Origin: Epiperipatus broadwayi
Lineage: Eukaryota > Onychophora > Udeonychophora > Euonychophora > Peripatidae
Assembly (NCBI GenBank): GCA_028023455.1
Contig: JAQFVV010006246.1
Span: forward strand, 6,756,460 to 6,820,459
DNA length: 64,000 bases
Reading direction: 5' to 3'
The notes under the pieces are model-generated. The model was not told where the DNA came from, made no database searches, and saw nothing but the letters and a program-made list of their open reading frames with translations. Shown piece after piece: positions 1-10,477 of this stretch. Every line of letters begins with the position of its first letter. Position 1 is the stretch's first letter. The position numbers were made by a program, and so were the translations under genes.

Positions 1-1022
1 AAGAACAAGATGAATTTATGTTTTTAGTACAGTAGATCATATTCAAGTATTGAGAGAAGATAATGTTGGATTTGTAGATTATGAAAAAACATTTGATTAT
101 AGAAGCATTTCTTCAGTGGTTAAAGCATCTAGGTATAGACCCAGGATATTATTATATTCTGAAGAATATTTATAAAAATGCACCAGCAACAATTAGATTA
201 CATAATAATACTAAAAAGGTTAACATTGAAAAAGGGTGTAAGACATGGTAACTATATGTCTCCAAAATTTTTTACAGTAGTGCTGCAAAAAGTATGGATT
301 AAAATGGGAAGCTAAATGAATATAAGTAAATGGAGATTATTTAAGTCATTTAGATTTTGCAAATGATGTACTTGTTTTTGCAAATAATGCCCCAGAGCTT
401 GAGGAAAAGTTGCAAGAGTTAGCCTATGAAAGTAAGAAAGCAGGATTAAAGAGTTAGCCTATGAAAGTAAGAAAGCAGGATTAAAGATAAATGTTAAAAA
501 GACCAAGTAATCTTCAAAAAATAAAAATAAAGATTGATAATGATTAGTTAGAAGAAGTTAATAACTACAAATATTAATCGAAATATGCCTGTGTTTGAAA
601 AGGAAGGTTTTTAATAAATGTGTTTTACCAGTTTTTATTATGGATCTGCAACTTGGACACTTAATAGAAGAACAATACAGAGATTTCAGACTACTTTAAG
701 AAGTATGGAGAGATGCATATTAAGAATAACAAAAAGAGATCGAAAACATAATACATGGATGGATAAGAGGACAAACGGGTGTTACTGACATCATTGAAAG
801 GATTAAAAGATTAAAGTGGAGTTGACTGGACATATTGCTAGAAGAGATGATGATAAATGGACAAGTGAAATTTTAAACAGGATTACAAAAAGAGACCACA
901 TGTGAGATGGATGGTTGAAAGAAGTAAGTGTATAAGGGTGATGTGGAGAAGAGAGACTAGAGATCGGAGATGAATTAAATTTGGATCCTGCTGTGAACTG
1001 ATAATGGTTGATGATGATGATT
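1..1022 (+). pseudogene. RTE-like LINE, 3' half of reverse transcriptase ORF, decayed and cut by window edge
   Basis: Translating in shifting plus-strand frames gives the pieces of a non-LTR retrotransposon RT. They are FVDYEKTFDY (about 70-100), a stretch like GIDPGYYYILKNIYKNAPAT (about 130-185), IEKGVRHG-like sequence near 225, and HLDFANDVLVFANN (about 347-385). The last carries the catalytic box as FAND instead of FADD at 356-367. Further on come the usual C-terminal signatures, a YGSATWTLNRRTIQRFQTT-like segment near 640-695 and LKWSWTGHIARRDD near 812-850. The element ends in a short GAT-type tail (1009-1022), as RTE-clade LINEs do. Many stops and frameshifts, including a 35-bp tandem duplication at 416-485, show that it is dead. 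The clade call rests on motif style; a related LINE clade is possible. Confidence 0.8.
416..485. repeat. 35-bp perfect tandem duplication inside the LINE relic
   Basis: Units 416-450 and 451-485 are identical. The length is not a multiple of three, so the duplication shifts the RT frame just after the FAND box. It arose after the element was inserted or as part of its decay. Confidence 0.9.
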
Positions 1023-2261
1023 AAAAACCCAAGAGGTTTATTTTTAAAATCTATTTCCATTTTGCTCTGAAAAATATTAAAATAGTAAATCTTATAAAAA
1101 GTCGACATTGACCGAAACTATATCTTTTTAAAAAAAAATTATTTTGATTAATTACGATGTTAGGTAAGTGTTGTATCTGCCCAATACAAATAGTAATAGT
1201 GATAATAAATATTATATGAGACTATGGCTTCAGAGCCTTCTTAATTAGTCATGCCTGCTTTTATTTAATTTTTCTAATCCAAAACCATTTTGTTCTCCTA
1301 TATATTAAATAGTTTAATAAAAATTATTTAAAAAATTCCACATACCTAATGTGAGTTTTCTTATGACAACAAATATATTCAACAAATTTTATTTATTTTT
1401 CTGCATTTTTTATCTTTTTTAAAAAATTATTTGCATTTTTTAAAAAATAATATTACTTCTTGCAACATATTTTTTTATAATTTCTGAAATCAAATTACTC
1501 CAAGATAAATATCTTAAGTGTCAGATTAAAAAAAAAAAAAAAGGAAAAGAAGTATCAAAAACGATTTAGGTATGTAGACAGTTAATTTAAAATTAGTACA
1601 ATTAGACATTTCTATAAATATAATTATTATTTTTAATGGTGAAAACTTAATGAAGATTTTAATAACAATATCACTATTTATTATTAAAAATATTCACTGG
1701 CATTTTCATTGAAACGATCCTTATTAATTTAGAATAATTATAAAGTTACAAAAAAAAAAAAAAATAGAAAAACTTTAGTAAGGTCCATTGAGATGGAGGT
1801 GGGGGAATTTTTTATGTTAGAATAAATTTATAAGTATATAGTTTTACAATATTTTCACAGTGAGACTATAATTAACATGCCATATTGTTATATCTGGATT
1901 ATTCAAAATCTCACCAGATCAAACTCTCTTTCATAACCATTTAATTTTAAAATGTAGAAACAAAATAAATTAATTTGCAATATGATTGCTATTTGATTCC
2001 AAGTCCTTTGGGGGGTTCCCGAAAATAGTAGATGGCAGCACCCACTACACAATATACATTTATATGTACATTTTTTTTTAAAAAAAAAATACATTTATAT
2101 ATACATATATTCATTCACTGCACACATTTTTAACCTAGATATATAATTATCATGCCATTTAATTTAAGGATTAAAATTTAATAATTACACTTATTAAGAC
2201 ACAAATAAAATTTATTTAAAAAATAGAATGCATTTATGAAAAAGATTTATATTTGAAAATA
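1023..2261. other. AT-rich spacer, no gene seen
   Basis: The stretch holds A/T runs (1528-1542, 1750-1764, 2070-2089) and no coding or repeat structure that I can support. Confidence 0.6.
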
Positions 2262-2358
2262 TCAGGCACTCTTAAATCTGGAGCCTAATTGTAAATATAG
2301 GGGATTTGAACTCTTTCAAGCCCTTTCACTATCCACATTATCTCATACTACTGATACC
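2262..2358 (-). repeat. tRNA-like SINE head, inverted copy 1
   Basis: Read on the minus strand, this holds a T-arm/B-box-like run (GAGTTCAAATCCCC as consensus) preceded by GTATCAGTAGTATGA, which resembles an A box. The same ~97-bp sequence returns in the opposite orientation at 2590-2692, and its first ~38 bp return at 3060-3098. It is continuous with the hammerhead-like motif at 2393-2438 on the same strand, so the two probably belong to one short element. The tRNA of origin cannot be identified. Confidence 0.55.
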
Positions 2359-2585
2359 CATGACCACACACATGCAGAAAAAATAAATAATCACCAATAA
2401 TAGTATTTCATGCTAAACTAGCGCTCATCAGTTGGTCCAGATTACCATCATCTCCCATACATATATATGATCAATGGTCAGTTTTATATTGATAACAAAT
2501 CCTTACACTTTAATGGTTAGGCTTCAACCTACTCCAACCTCCAACTCTTCAGCCACCCATACCATTGAAAATCTGATGATAGAAT
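2324..2585 (-). repeat. hammerhead-bearing repeat, copy A
   Basis: About 260 bp that match 2837-3098 in inverted orientation along nearly the whole length, with scattered substitutions and small indels. It contains the ribozyme-like motif and runs into the tRNA-like head at 2262-2358. Together the copies form a long imperfect palindrome that could fold if transcribed. Confidence 0.75.
2393..2438 (-). ncRNA. hammerhead-ribozyme-like motif, copy A (type I arrangement)
   Basis: On the minus strand the order is GGACCAA (2438-2432), the conserved core CTGATGA (2431-2425), a stem II hairpin with a GCTA/TAGC inner helix and GTT loop (2424-2410), GAAA (2409-2406), a short stem III region, and TTGGT (2397-2393). 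ACCAA and TTGGT pair as stem I. This is the order of a type I hammerhead, the form known from schistosome Sm-alpha SINE-like elements, Penelope-like elements and animal retrozymes. Defects are a G-U and a C-A pair at the base of stem II and a poorly paired stem III, so this copy is probably weak or inactive. No RNA evidence is available. Confidence 0.5.
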
Positions 2586-2589
2586 TCCT

Positions 2590-2692
2590 GTATCAGTAGT
2601 ATGAAATAAGGTGGATAGTGAAAGGGCTTGAAAGTCTGAGTTCAAATCCCCTATATTTACAATTAGGCTCCAAGTTTAAGAGTGTCCGGTAT
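2590..2692 (+). repeat. tRNA-like SINE head, copy 2
   Basis: Plus-strand copy of the tRNA-like sequence at 2262-2358, with GAGTTCAAATCCCC near 2638-2651. It makes a ~100-bp inverted repeat with the first copy and starts at the same GTATCAGTAGTATGA sequence found at 3060. This shared edge suggests that the head is a defined unit. Confidence 0.6.
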
Positions 2693-2836
2693 TTCAAATC
2701 TTACATATCAAGCCTGCATTCTGCCCTTTCCTCTTCTATGTATTTAAATAGATACTGCCCTATACGTAAGGGGTCAGAGTGACTTGAGGTCAACTGGGCA
2801 TGACAACAATATTGGCATCAGCATGGGATTTGGTAC

Positions 2837-3098
2837 TTCTATCATGAGATTTTCAATAGTATGGATGGCTGAAGAGTTGGAGGTTGGACTAGGTTGAAGC
2901 CTGTCCATTAAAATGTAAGGATTTGCTATCTTAATATAAAATTGAGCACTGATTATATATATATGGGAGATGGTTATCAGGACCAACTGATGAAGGCTGG
3001 TTTAGCACAAAAGACGTATATTGGTGATTATTTATCTTTTCTGCATGTGTGTGGTCATGTGTATCAGTAGTATGAGATAATGTGTATAGTGAAAAAGA
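2837..3098 (+). repeat. hammerhead-bearing repeat, copy B
   Basis: Plus-strand counterpart of 2324-2585. It contains the ribozyme-like motif at 2980-3025 and then the first part of the tRNA-like head (3060-3098), where the homology stops. Confidence 0.75.
2980..3025 (+). ncRNA. hammerhead-ribozyme-like motif, copy B (type I arrangement)
   Basis: GGACCAA is followed by CTGATGA (2987-2993), a stem II hairpin whose inner pairs are GGCTG/TTAGC-like (2994-3008), AAAA where GAAA is expected (3009-3012), then GACGTATA and TTGGT (3021-3025). Stem I (ACCAA/TTGGT) is intact, and an outer ATC/GAT pairing follows a small bulge. The G-to-A change in GAAA should abolish activity. Taking the better base at each position from copies A and B, stem III would be a self-complementary 4+4 helix and the cleavage site would be UA followed by stem I. 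This suggests that the ancestor was a working ribozyme; that is inference. Confidence 0.5.
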
Positions 3099-3099
3099 C

Positions 3100-3839
3100 T
3101 AATATAGTAATAAATTAAGAGAGGCAGAATATTTTTACGTGTATACATAATGTACCCAAATCTAAGTCAATAGATATGAAATAAGTTGACTTGCTTATTA
3201 AAAAAAAATCTTTTTTTTTTCTCTTTCTTTGTAATGAAAATTGATAACAATGAACTTAAATGCATTTCTATACTTCATCAGTAAGTAGCTTTATGTCATT
3301 CTTTTTAATAAGTGTTGGTATAGACTCAATGTTTTTTTAATGACACAGAGTACTTTTTTAACATGACTATTTATTTAACCTGCAGTATTTCTGCTAAAGA
3401 ATTTATATCAATTCAAACTTTTTTTAATGTTACTGTTTACAGAATATTGTTTTTGTTAAAATGATTTTTGATGATGAAATACATTACTATTTATCATATC
3501 TATTCACATCTTTAGACTACAAATTTAACCAGTTATGTGATTATTATGAAGAGATCCCGTAGCTAAATATTTTTTGAATGTAGCATGTGGCATCTCTTGG
3601 TCAATTTTGGTCACAATTTCTTCATTTTAGGATTATTTGATAGGAAATTCAATGTTTAAAATTGTAGTTCTAAAAACATCCGCATATAGCATTATATTTT
3701 TTTTAAAAAATCAATTTTCTTTACTGCCTATTGGTACATAGGTGTGTCTTTTTCTCTGATTGGATACCTACCAAATCTTGAAATGTCTTCTAGGCGTGTT
3801 TCTAAATGACAGATTCAGAAACAAAAACGAATATGTTGT
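3100..3839. other. AT-rich spacer, no gene seen
   Basis: Only short poly-A/T runs and low-complexity sequence are visible. Confidence 0.55.
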
Positions 3840-4430
3840 ACACGCTTGTAATTGATTTTGATGTAAATAATTATATTTATTGTAATTTTTTATGTTCACA
3901 AATAAGATAATATAGTGCTATCAAAATATAAAGTTTGACTTGGAAAATTTTAAATATTACAAGAAAAATGCATTTGGAGAAATAATCCGTATAAAAAACA
4001 ATTATCGCTACAGACCATAATCAGTCATTTCTAAACTAAAAATTCAGAATTGAAAATGAAATGTAGTATGCTTTCATATTTTGAAGTAAATAATTATATC
4101 TATCATGATTTTTCATTAAGTTATCCAAATATAAAGTTTGATTCCAAAAATGTTAAATATTACAAGAAAAATAAGCGCGGACAAAATCATCTTTCTTCGA
4201 GTCAAGTGGTTCATGCTAACAATTGTAATTTGCACTGTAGGTGTCTCTAAATCATAATGACAGAAATAAAAATTAAAGGTTTTACGCGTTCATAATTGAT
4301 TTTGTAATAAATAATTACATCTATTGTAATTTTTTACATTCATAAATAAGATTTGATGTTACTTTATGGAAATATAAAGTTTGATTTGGAAAATTTTAAA
4401 TTTTACAAGAAAAATAAGCATGCTGGAAAT
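3840..4430. repeat. Three diverged tandem copies of a ~221-bp repeat
   Basis: The anchor TAAATAATTAYATYTAT occurs at 3864, 4087 and 4308, spacings of 223 and 221 bp. Each is followed about 55-75 bp later by AATATAAAGTTTGA, then a TTAAAT(A/T)TTACAAGAAAAAT block. The copies have diverged strongly, so this looks like a remnant of an old satellite or of a tandemly duplicated element. The open frame at 4050-4250 lies inside the array and shows no protein signal. Confidence 0.75.
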
Positions 4431-7400
4431 AAAAAGAGAATTATTTGACAGCTGGAGAACTAAATAACGACACAATCATTGGTTGGAATATAATTCTTTT
4501 GTTTTAATACTGACTATTTTTTACACATTTTTCTTATATTTTTCTACAGTTATTAACATTATTTTTAATTTTTCGTTACATTTAACCAATTTGAATCTAA
4601 AATTATTCAATTTTTAGAAGCTAAATTAAAAAAATTCTGTGTATTTTAGATTAATATTTTAACAATAGAAACCAGCTGGAAATGAAACGGATGAATAATA
4701 TTGTTCTCAGATTTAAGTAGTGGGCCAATACAAAATTAGACAAAGATTAACTCTTCTAAATAAGTTAAAATAATCCATTAAAGGGTTAATGTCTTTTTCA
4801 ATTTTTGCTAAATATTTATCATAAATATAAGATAACTTCAGCAGTTTCAAAAGCACAAGTAATACTGACCTCATGGATTTTTTTTTTTTGCTATATTTCT
4901 AATTGATGGTTTGCTCATGCAGCATACATTTTATTTCCTAAATATTTACAGGAAGTACTTCAAGACTGTTAGCACTTAGCATAATTGCTATCATCATTAC
5001 ACTGTAATTGATTGATTCACAGTAACTATAAAACACAATTGACTGAGGTGCATGAGACAAGAATAGGACTGCTATGACACAGATAAGTCAGTGCACATAA
5101 AATTTATGGATTTCTAAATTTTGTAGCTTAATATTTTTTTTTTAAAAATGCAGGTTATTGAATCTGCAGGTTTGAGAGGAAAATTCAGCAACTGAACTGC
5201 ATAAATATTAAAAAACAAAGTAATAATTCAAAAAATTTAATAAAAAAAATCATTACATAGGAAACAAAAATTCCAAACTATATACATGTAACAACAAAAA
5301 AAAAAAGAAAAAAGAAAATATTCGATCTAAGAAAACCTGCATAGGCTTTTCATATATATCTTTGATGACAATAAAAATATGTAAAAAAAGATTATAATGT
5401 TATCAGTAAAAATAGAATTGATTCTAAAGAATGCCTATAAAATATTTGCATGATTAAATGCTAAAATCCAAACTGCTCGTGTGATTATTGTAGAGAATCA
5501 AAATCTAACATTAATACAAAAAATAAAACAACATGGGTATCTATATAAAAAGTAAAAAGGATTCAATAACATTATTTATATTTTTATGGCACAAAAAACT
5601 GTACAGTGATTTTTTGATCTGAAGAACAGTAAAAAGGGGGATAGAAAAAGAAAATAAGGGCATAGTTTATTAATAGTGTAGATTTTATAGTGAACAAAAT
5701 GTCAAACAGTGTTCAATTCAGTGCACTTTTTGAGCCTGTGCAAGTAAATTAAAATTTAGACCAATTTATTTTTTCCCAACATATTTTGAGCAACATTTAT
5801 CTTTTGAAGAGATTGCTGTGCACTGAAAATGCATTTAAAATTTTAAATAAATATTATTGAAGTTCTTGTTTCATATGAAAAGCAATTTTATTACCACAAA
5901 AATGTATAATACAAGATAATATAGACATATAATATAAATTATATAATCAAAATGACTTTTGCTCTGTAAATAAAGCTACCAAAATTATCAGTAAAATAAA
6001 ATTCAACTCATTTATAATTTATTATTTTTTCTTATATAAAAAGGTATTAAATATGAAAAGATGTGCAACTTACTCATAATATCAATTCAGATTAACTGTA
6101 TACACCCTGATTAACTACTCTTAATATTGTTTTGATTTTTGTTCTTAGAAAATTTAGCACCAGAAAATTTAATATTCACAAGTTTATTACTGTATTAGTT
6201 GCTTATACATAATAATAATAATAATAACAATAATAATACATGGTTATAATTGTAGAAGTAAAAAACCAAGCAAAGGTAAAAAATGCCTGACTATCTTCCA
6301 TATAAGATGAGAATGATTAAAACCAGCCTTATAGCATCTTCTAGAACATGATACAACACTAAAATAAATATAGTGATATTTAACAGAATACTATAAAACA
6401 TAGGTAATCAGGCAATTTTCAAATATTTTTAGAAACAGACCCCCTTATCTGAAAATCTGTAAAGTCACAATACCAGTGTATAAAAGTTTGTAATTACTCT
6501 TTCTCACAATACAAATATTTAGCATATAACCTTCACTCATCAAGTGAGCTAGATATATAAACAATTTGAATATCTCCACTTATATTGATAGTTTAATATA
6601 TATAATATATGCGATCTGTTTGACTTTAAAGCTGGAACTTTTCACAATTGAACAACTACTTCTTCAATTTCACATAAGATGTGGAGTTTCTGTCCAACAT
6701 ACTACACTTTTTGGCTCATGAATTCTGATAGCAAGGAATTCTGATGCCACAAAGAATATATTTATGTAAACAGTAATACTTGGCCATGCATATATATATG
6801 TAAAACTCTACTATTTCTTACTTCACCATTTGTTATTAATTTCTTTGCCCAATATTCTCATAAGACATTGCATGTTTTTTTTTATTTTTAAATCTTTTTT
6901 TTTAAACAAGATTTCAGCTTTTATCTACTCACTATTTCTCTATAGGATTATTTCTTCATAAATTTTTAGCTGAGTTTCAATTAAGTTTACAGAGATCAAG
7001 TTGAATTTTCCAAATACTAATTAAGTAGATTGTTTCAGAGTAAGTTATTTTACTATGATCATGGTTTACTTTCATTCCAATAAACAACATTATTGCTTGA
7101 ACTTTTCATTTCAAATTGCTTTTCAAAAATGATTACTAGGTATTGCAGCAAGTCAATATTTTCAAATGTTAAAAATTTTATTTATACAGGTTGAAAAAAT
7201 TATATGATCCATTAATGTTGTGAAAATACACTTGTTCGATTTGATCAAGTTAAAGGTTTTGCTTATATTGCCCCAACAAACTCTAGTTCTAAATGTAAAG
7301 GCATTTACTTTAAATCATATAAAACTTTATTCAGTTTTTAAAATTTTACACTCATATAGGAATCTTTATAACAAGTTTGTTCTTTATATCATTATATATA

Positions 7401-7879
7401 TAAAAATAATAAAAATCTCAATATAAATAGACATCATTTTGTAGACATCATAGACAAATAATAGCATTTTGTAATAGCAATCATCTTGTTTAAATATCCA
7501 CTTCCAATTTTTGATGGTCCCCACTGTATTAGTATGTTTTATTATATATTGACATTTGAACTCAAAATAACAACTATCTATCACCCTCATTTTGTCTCCT
7601 CCAGTTCAGCTATCATTAATATATTTATGGTATTTTGGTTTTTCAGAAATTTCATTTAATACTTTCAGTTTCTTTTTTATCAGTTGCTCAATAAAATTAA
7701 TTTTCTGTTGTTTATCAAGCAGAATTTTTAATGCCTTTACAGAACTTTTCCAAACATATTATCATTTGATAAACAATTGTGCACACCATTTAATAACATA
7801 TAACAACTCAGCCCATAATCCACAAAGATATATAGTTTTTTTTTTATTATGTTCATTCAGTTTTTTAAAATTGGTTTAA
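4431..7879. other. AT-rich spacer with microsatellites, no gene seen
   Basis: Very AT-rich DNA with short poly-A/T runs and an AAT-type microsatellite around 6207-6238. Reading frames here are short and low in complexity and have no recognisable domain. Confidence 0.55.
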
Positions 7880-7895
7880 TTATTTAAGATTCATA

Positions 7896-8203
7896 CATTT
7901 CAATGAATACACCAAACTTTTTTTTAAACTTGTATTTATATGACTATAATAAAAATAAAATACACCCAACTTTTCAAATATGTTATATAGTCTTTTTCAT
8001 GGAACACTCAACACTTTTTTTGTTTCTAATAGAAAAGGTGAAAAAAGACTATATAAAAGAAATGCTAGGTGCATTTTATTTTTATTATAGTCATATAAAA
8101 ACAAGTTTTAAAAAGAAAAAGTTTGATGTATTCATTGACATATATGAAAAACTATGAACTATTTTGAAAAGAAAAAAATGTGTAGATGATATTTTAAATT
8201 CAT
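7896..8203. mobile_element. Fold-back (long inverted repeat) element, MITE-like
   Basis: The left arm (about 7900-8005) and right arm (about 8035-8140) are imperfect reverse complements over ~100 bp. Shared blocks include ACTTGTWTTTATATGACT and TATAGTCTTTTTTC. They leave a ~30-bp loop rich in T. The insert is bracketed by identical 16-bp direct repeats at 7880-7895 and 8204-8219, which look like a target-site duplication. A duplication of 16 bp is long for a DNA transposon and closer to what LINE machinery leaves. The ORFs here are by-products of the AT-rich palindrome. Confidence 0.65.
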
Positions 8204-8219
8204 TTATTTAAGATTCATA

Positions 8220-10267
8220 TCCAATGATTTGCAAGATATGAAATACCATATTTCTGGATCACCTATAATTTTTCCAGTATCTTATCAATAGTTTAAAAAG
8301 TATAATATGTGTGCTTCATCTGTTTTTTTTTATGCACTTCAAAGCACATAAAAAAATTACATGTTTTACCATATTATTCAATTCATTGTTTCAGCTTTAT
8401 CTCTCTTTTAGGAAATATATGGAGAAGAAAAATCTAGAATAATCCTATTATTTCTGTACTAAGCTATGAGTTTATTTATAATAAATTCTCCAATCATTAT
8501 TTGTATTAAAGGTTGTGAAGATGAAATTTTACTTGTAATTATATGTTGGACTATACCCATAATTTAGTTTAATTGTTTTTACAAAAATTCACTTCATTTC
8601 AACTTTTCAAGTTCAGTTTAAAGTTATTAACAATATGCAGGTTATTATAGAATTACAACATTTTTTGAGTGATATTTTTCTTCTCCCTTTTCAGGTATTA
8701 CTGTTTTGATAGATCACAGTACTGGCAAGGAAATCAAATCAGTGATCTTCAAATTCATGAATATGAAATTTGAAGTGATCATCTAACTAAGTAGGCTATT
8801 TGTCAAAGCCAACAGACAATAAAAATTTTAAATTCTTATCTATGAAGGTACTTCTAATTTCACCATTTTTTCTTAAGAGCAAAGTTAAAGAAGAATGAAT
8901 TTTAAATATTAAGGATGATTGCACTAGATTTACTTATGGAATTATTTGCTATTACTATGTGAGCAGCTTTTTCAATTTTTCTTATTTCTTCCTTTCTGCT
9001 CAATATTCTTTTCTTTCCAAACCAATATATTTTCATCATTATATCCATGGTCTTCCATTTCAGATGCGGCTACTTTTTCTTTCTAATCTTACTTTATGCT
9101 TCTTGGTGAATCATTTCTTTGATGAAATGACTAGTTTCATTGATATATGTTTTTTCCATTTTCATTTGTATTTTATAAATGCAATTCTTCTTTTCAGCAT
9201 TTCAAGTTTAGGTTTTGCAGAGCTTAGAATTCTTCATAATGTGTTATGGCTTAGAAAAGTTGTTCTGATATTATATTGAGTGCAGATATTTTCCCCATTG
9301 TCTATTATTCCAAGGAAATATAGATATATTTATATTATCTTTCCTTATGATTATTTTTATTGTTTCTTTTAAGATTTTCTTAATGACAGCCAATTTATAA
9401 TTATTCTTCATGAGAGATTATTCTTTGTAGCACTTTTCTTTTTCCAAATTACTGGCTCCCGAACAAACTCCTCTTCAAATGTTTCATAATGATAGTATAA
9501 CTCCAATTTTTGTGTTTCTATCATAATTGATATATACATTTGGTAAATCATAAGTGTGGAGTTTGAAATAAGAAAGTTTTGCCATAAAAACATTTAAAAA
9601 AGCCAATTTCAGGTTTGGTTTTTATTTTATTGAGATTTTAATAAAAAAATTTATGGCACTGATATGTATCCAAAATGCTTATAATAGTGTTTCACCATGT
9701 GATCATAAAATAAATATATCACTCACATAGCAAAGTGAAACTTTAGATGGAAATGAAGTTGTACAAAGTGTGGTTTTAAATTTTTCTATGTAAATATTCT
9801 TTATCAGCAGTGACAATGATAAACATATCCATTTCTTGATTTTATTGTAAAAATTGTGTTTTATTGAAAGTATGTTTTTATGCAGAAAGTTAATAGTTTC
9901 ATTATACTATCAAATTACATAAATTTATAATCATTATCATTATTGATAAAGGTAATGCTGCAGTTGGAATGAATACTACTGATACGCACAATAAAATAAG
10001 AGATTTTACAGGAGGCCAATGCAAAAATCTGGTAAAAATCATATGCTAAAAATGGAAATAAAGCTATAAGTATTATCCAAAATGCATTACACTGATTAAG
10101 AAAACAAATAAATTAAAAACACATTTCAACTAATTCTCACAACTATATGATCTACTGACAGTTCTAGGAACTTACATTAAAACTTCTTAAGATTGGCATA
10201 GAAGACATAATGCTTTGTCAGAGATTCTAAGCACTTTGTGAAATTAATCAAGAAAAATAAAAATTGA
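8220..10267. other. AT-rich spacer, no gene seen
   Basis: Contains a small perfect-armed hairpin near 8741-8775 and otherwise low-complexity AT-rich DNA. The 106-codon frame at 8959-9279 is hydrophobic and Phe/Leu-rich, as expected by chance from T-rich DNA. Confidence 0.5.
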
Positions 10268-10477
10268 ATGATTGATATTGAAGTAAGTTTTGATATGGAA
10301 AGTTTATTCATAAATATAATTGGTGATGAAGCACTGTCTATTTTACAAAAACGAATAAATGAAGCTAATAGCTTACTAATAAAAACTTTTCCTATTCACA
10401 GTATAAAAGAATTATTATTATATTGTATAAACAATGACATACTTCCAATACAACATATAAATCTTTCAATAAAATAA
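10268..10477 (+). pseudogene. Penelope-like element reverse transcriptase fragment (motif A region)
   Basis: The frame starts IDIEVSFDMESLFINI and continues DEALSILQKRINE and IKELLLYCINND. In Penelope-like RTs the equivalent stretch is a VSFDV.SLFT core with the first catalytic Asp, then EAL..., then LL.YC before the TYF segment. The match ends at LLLYCINND and the TYF motif is missing, after which the frame stops. Upstream (from about 10130) scattered short matches hint at more of the element in other frames, but they are too weak to claim. A dead fragment with no terminal repeats seen. The homology is by motif recognition only. Confidence 0.65.

Noticed and set aside
3255-3290. CTGATGA followed by GAAA on the minus strand
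   Set aside because: Too few bases between the core strands to form a stem II; chance occurrence.
8959-9279. 106-codon Phe/Leu-rich frame as a membrane protein
   Set aside because: The hydrophobic composition is what T-rich DNA yields by chance; no motif, and no codon-level signal of selection visible.
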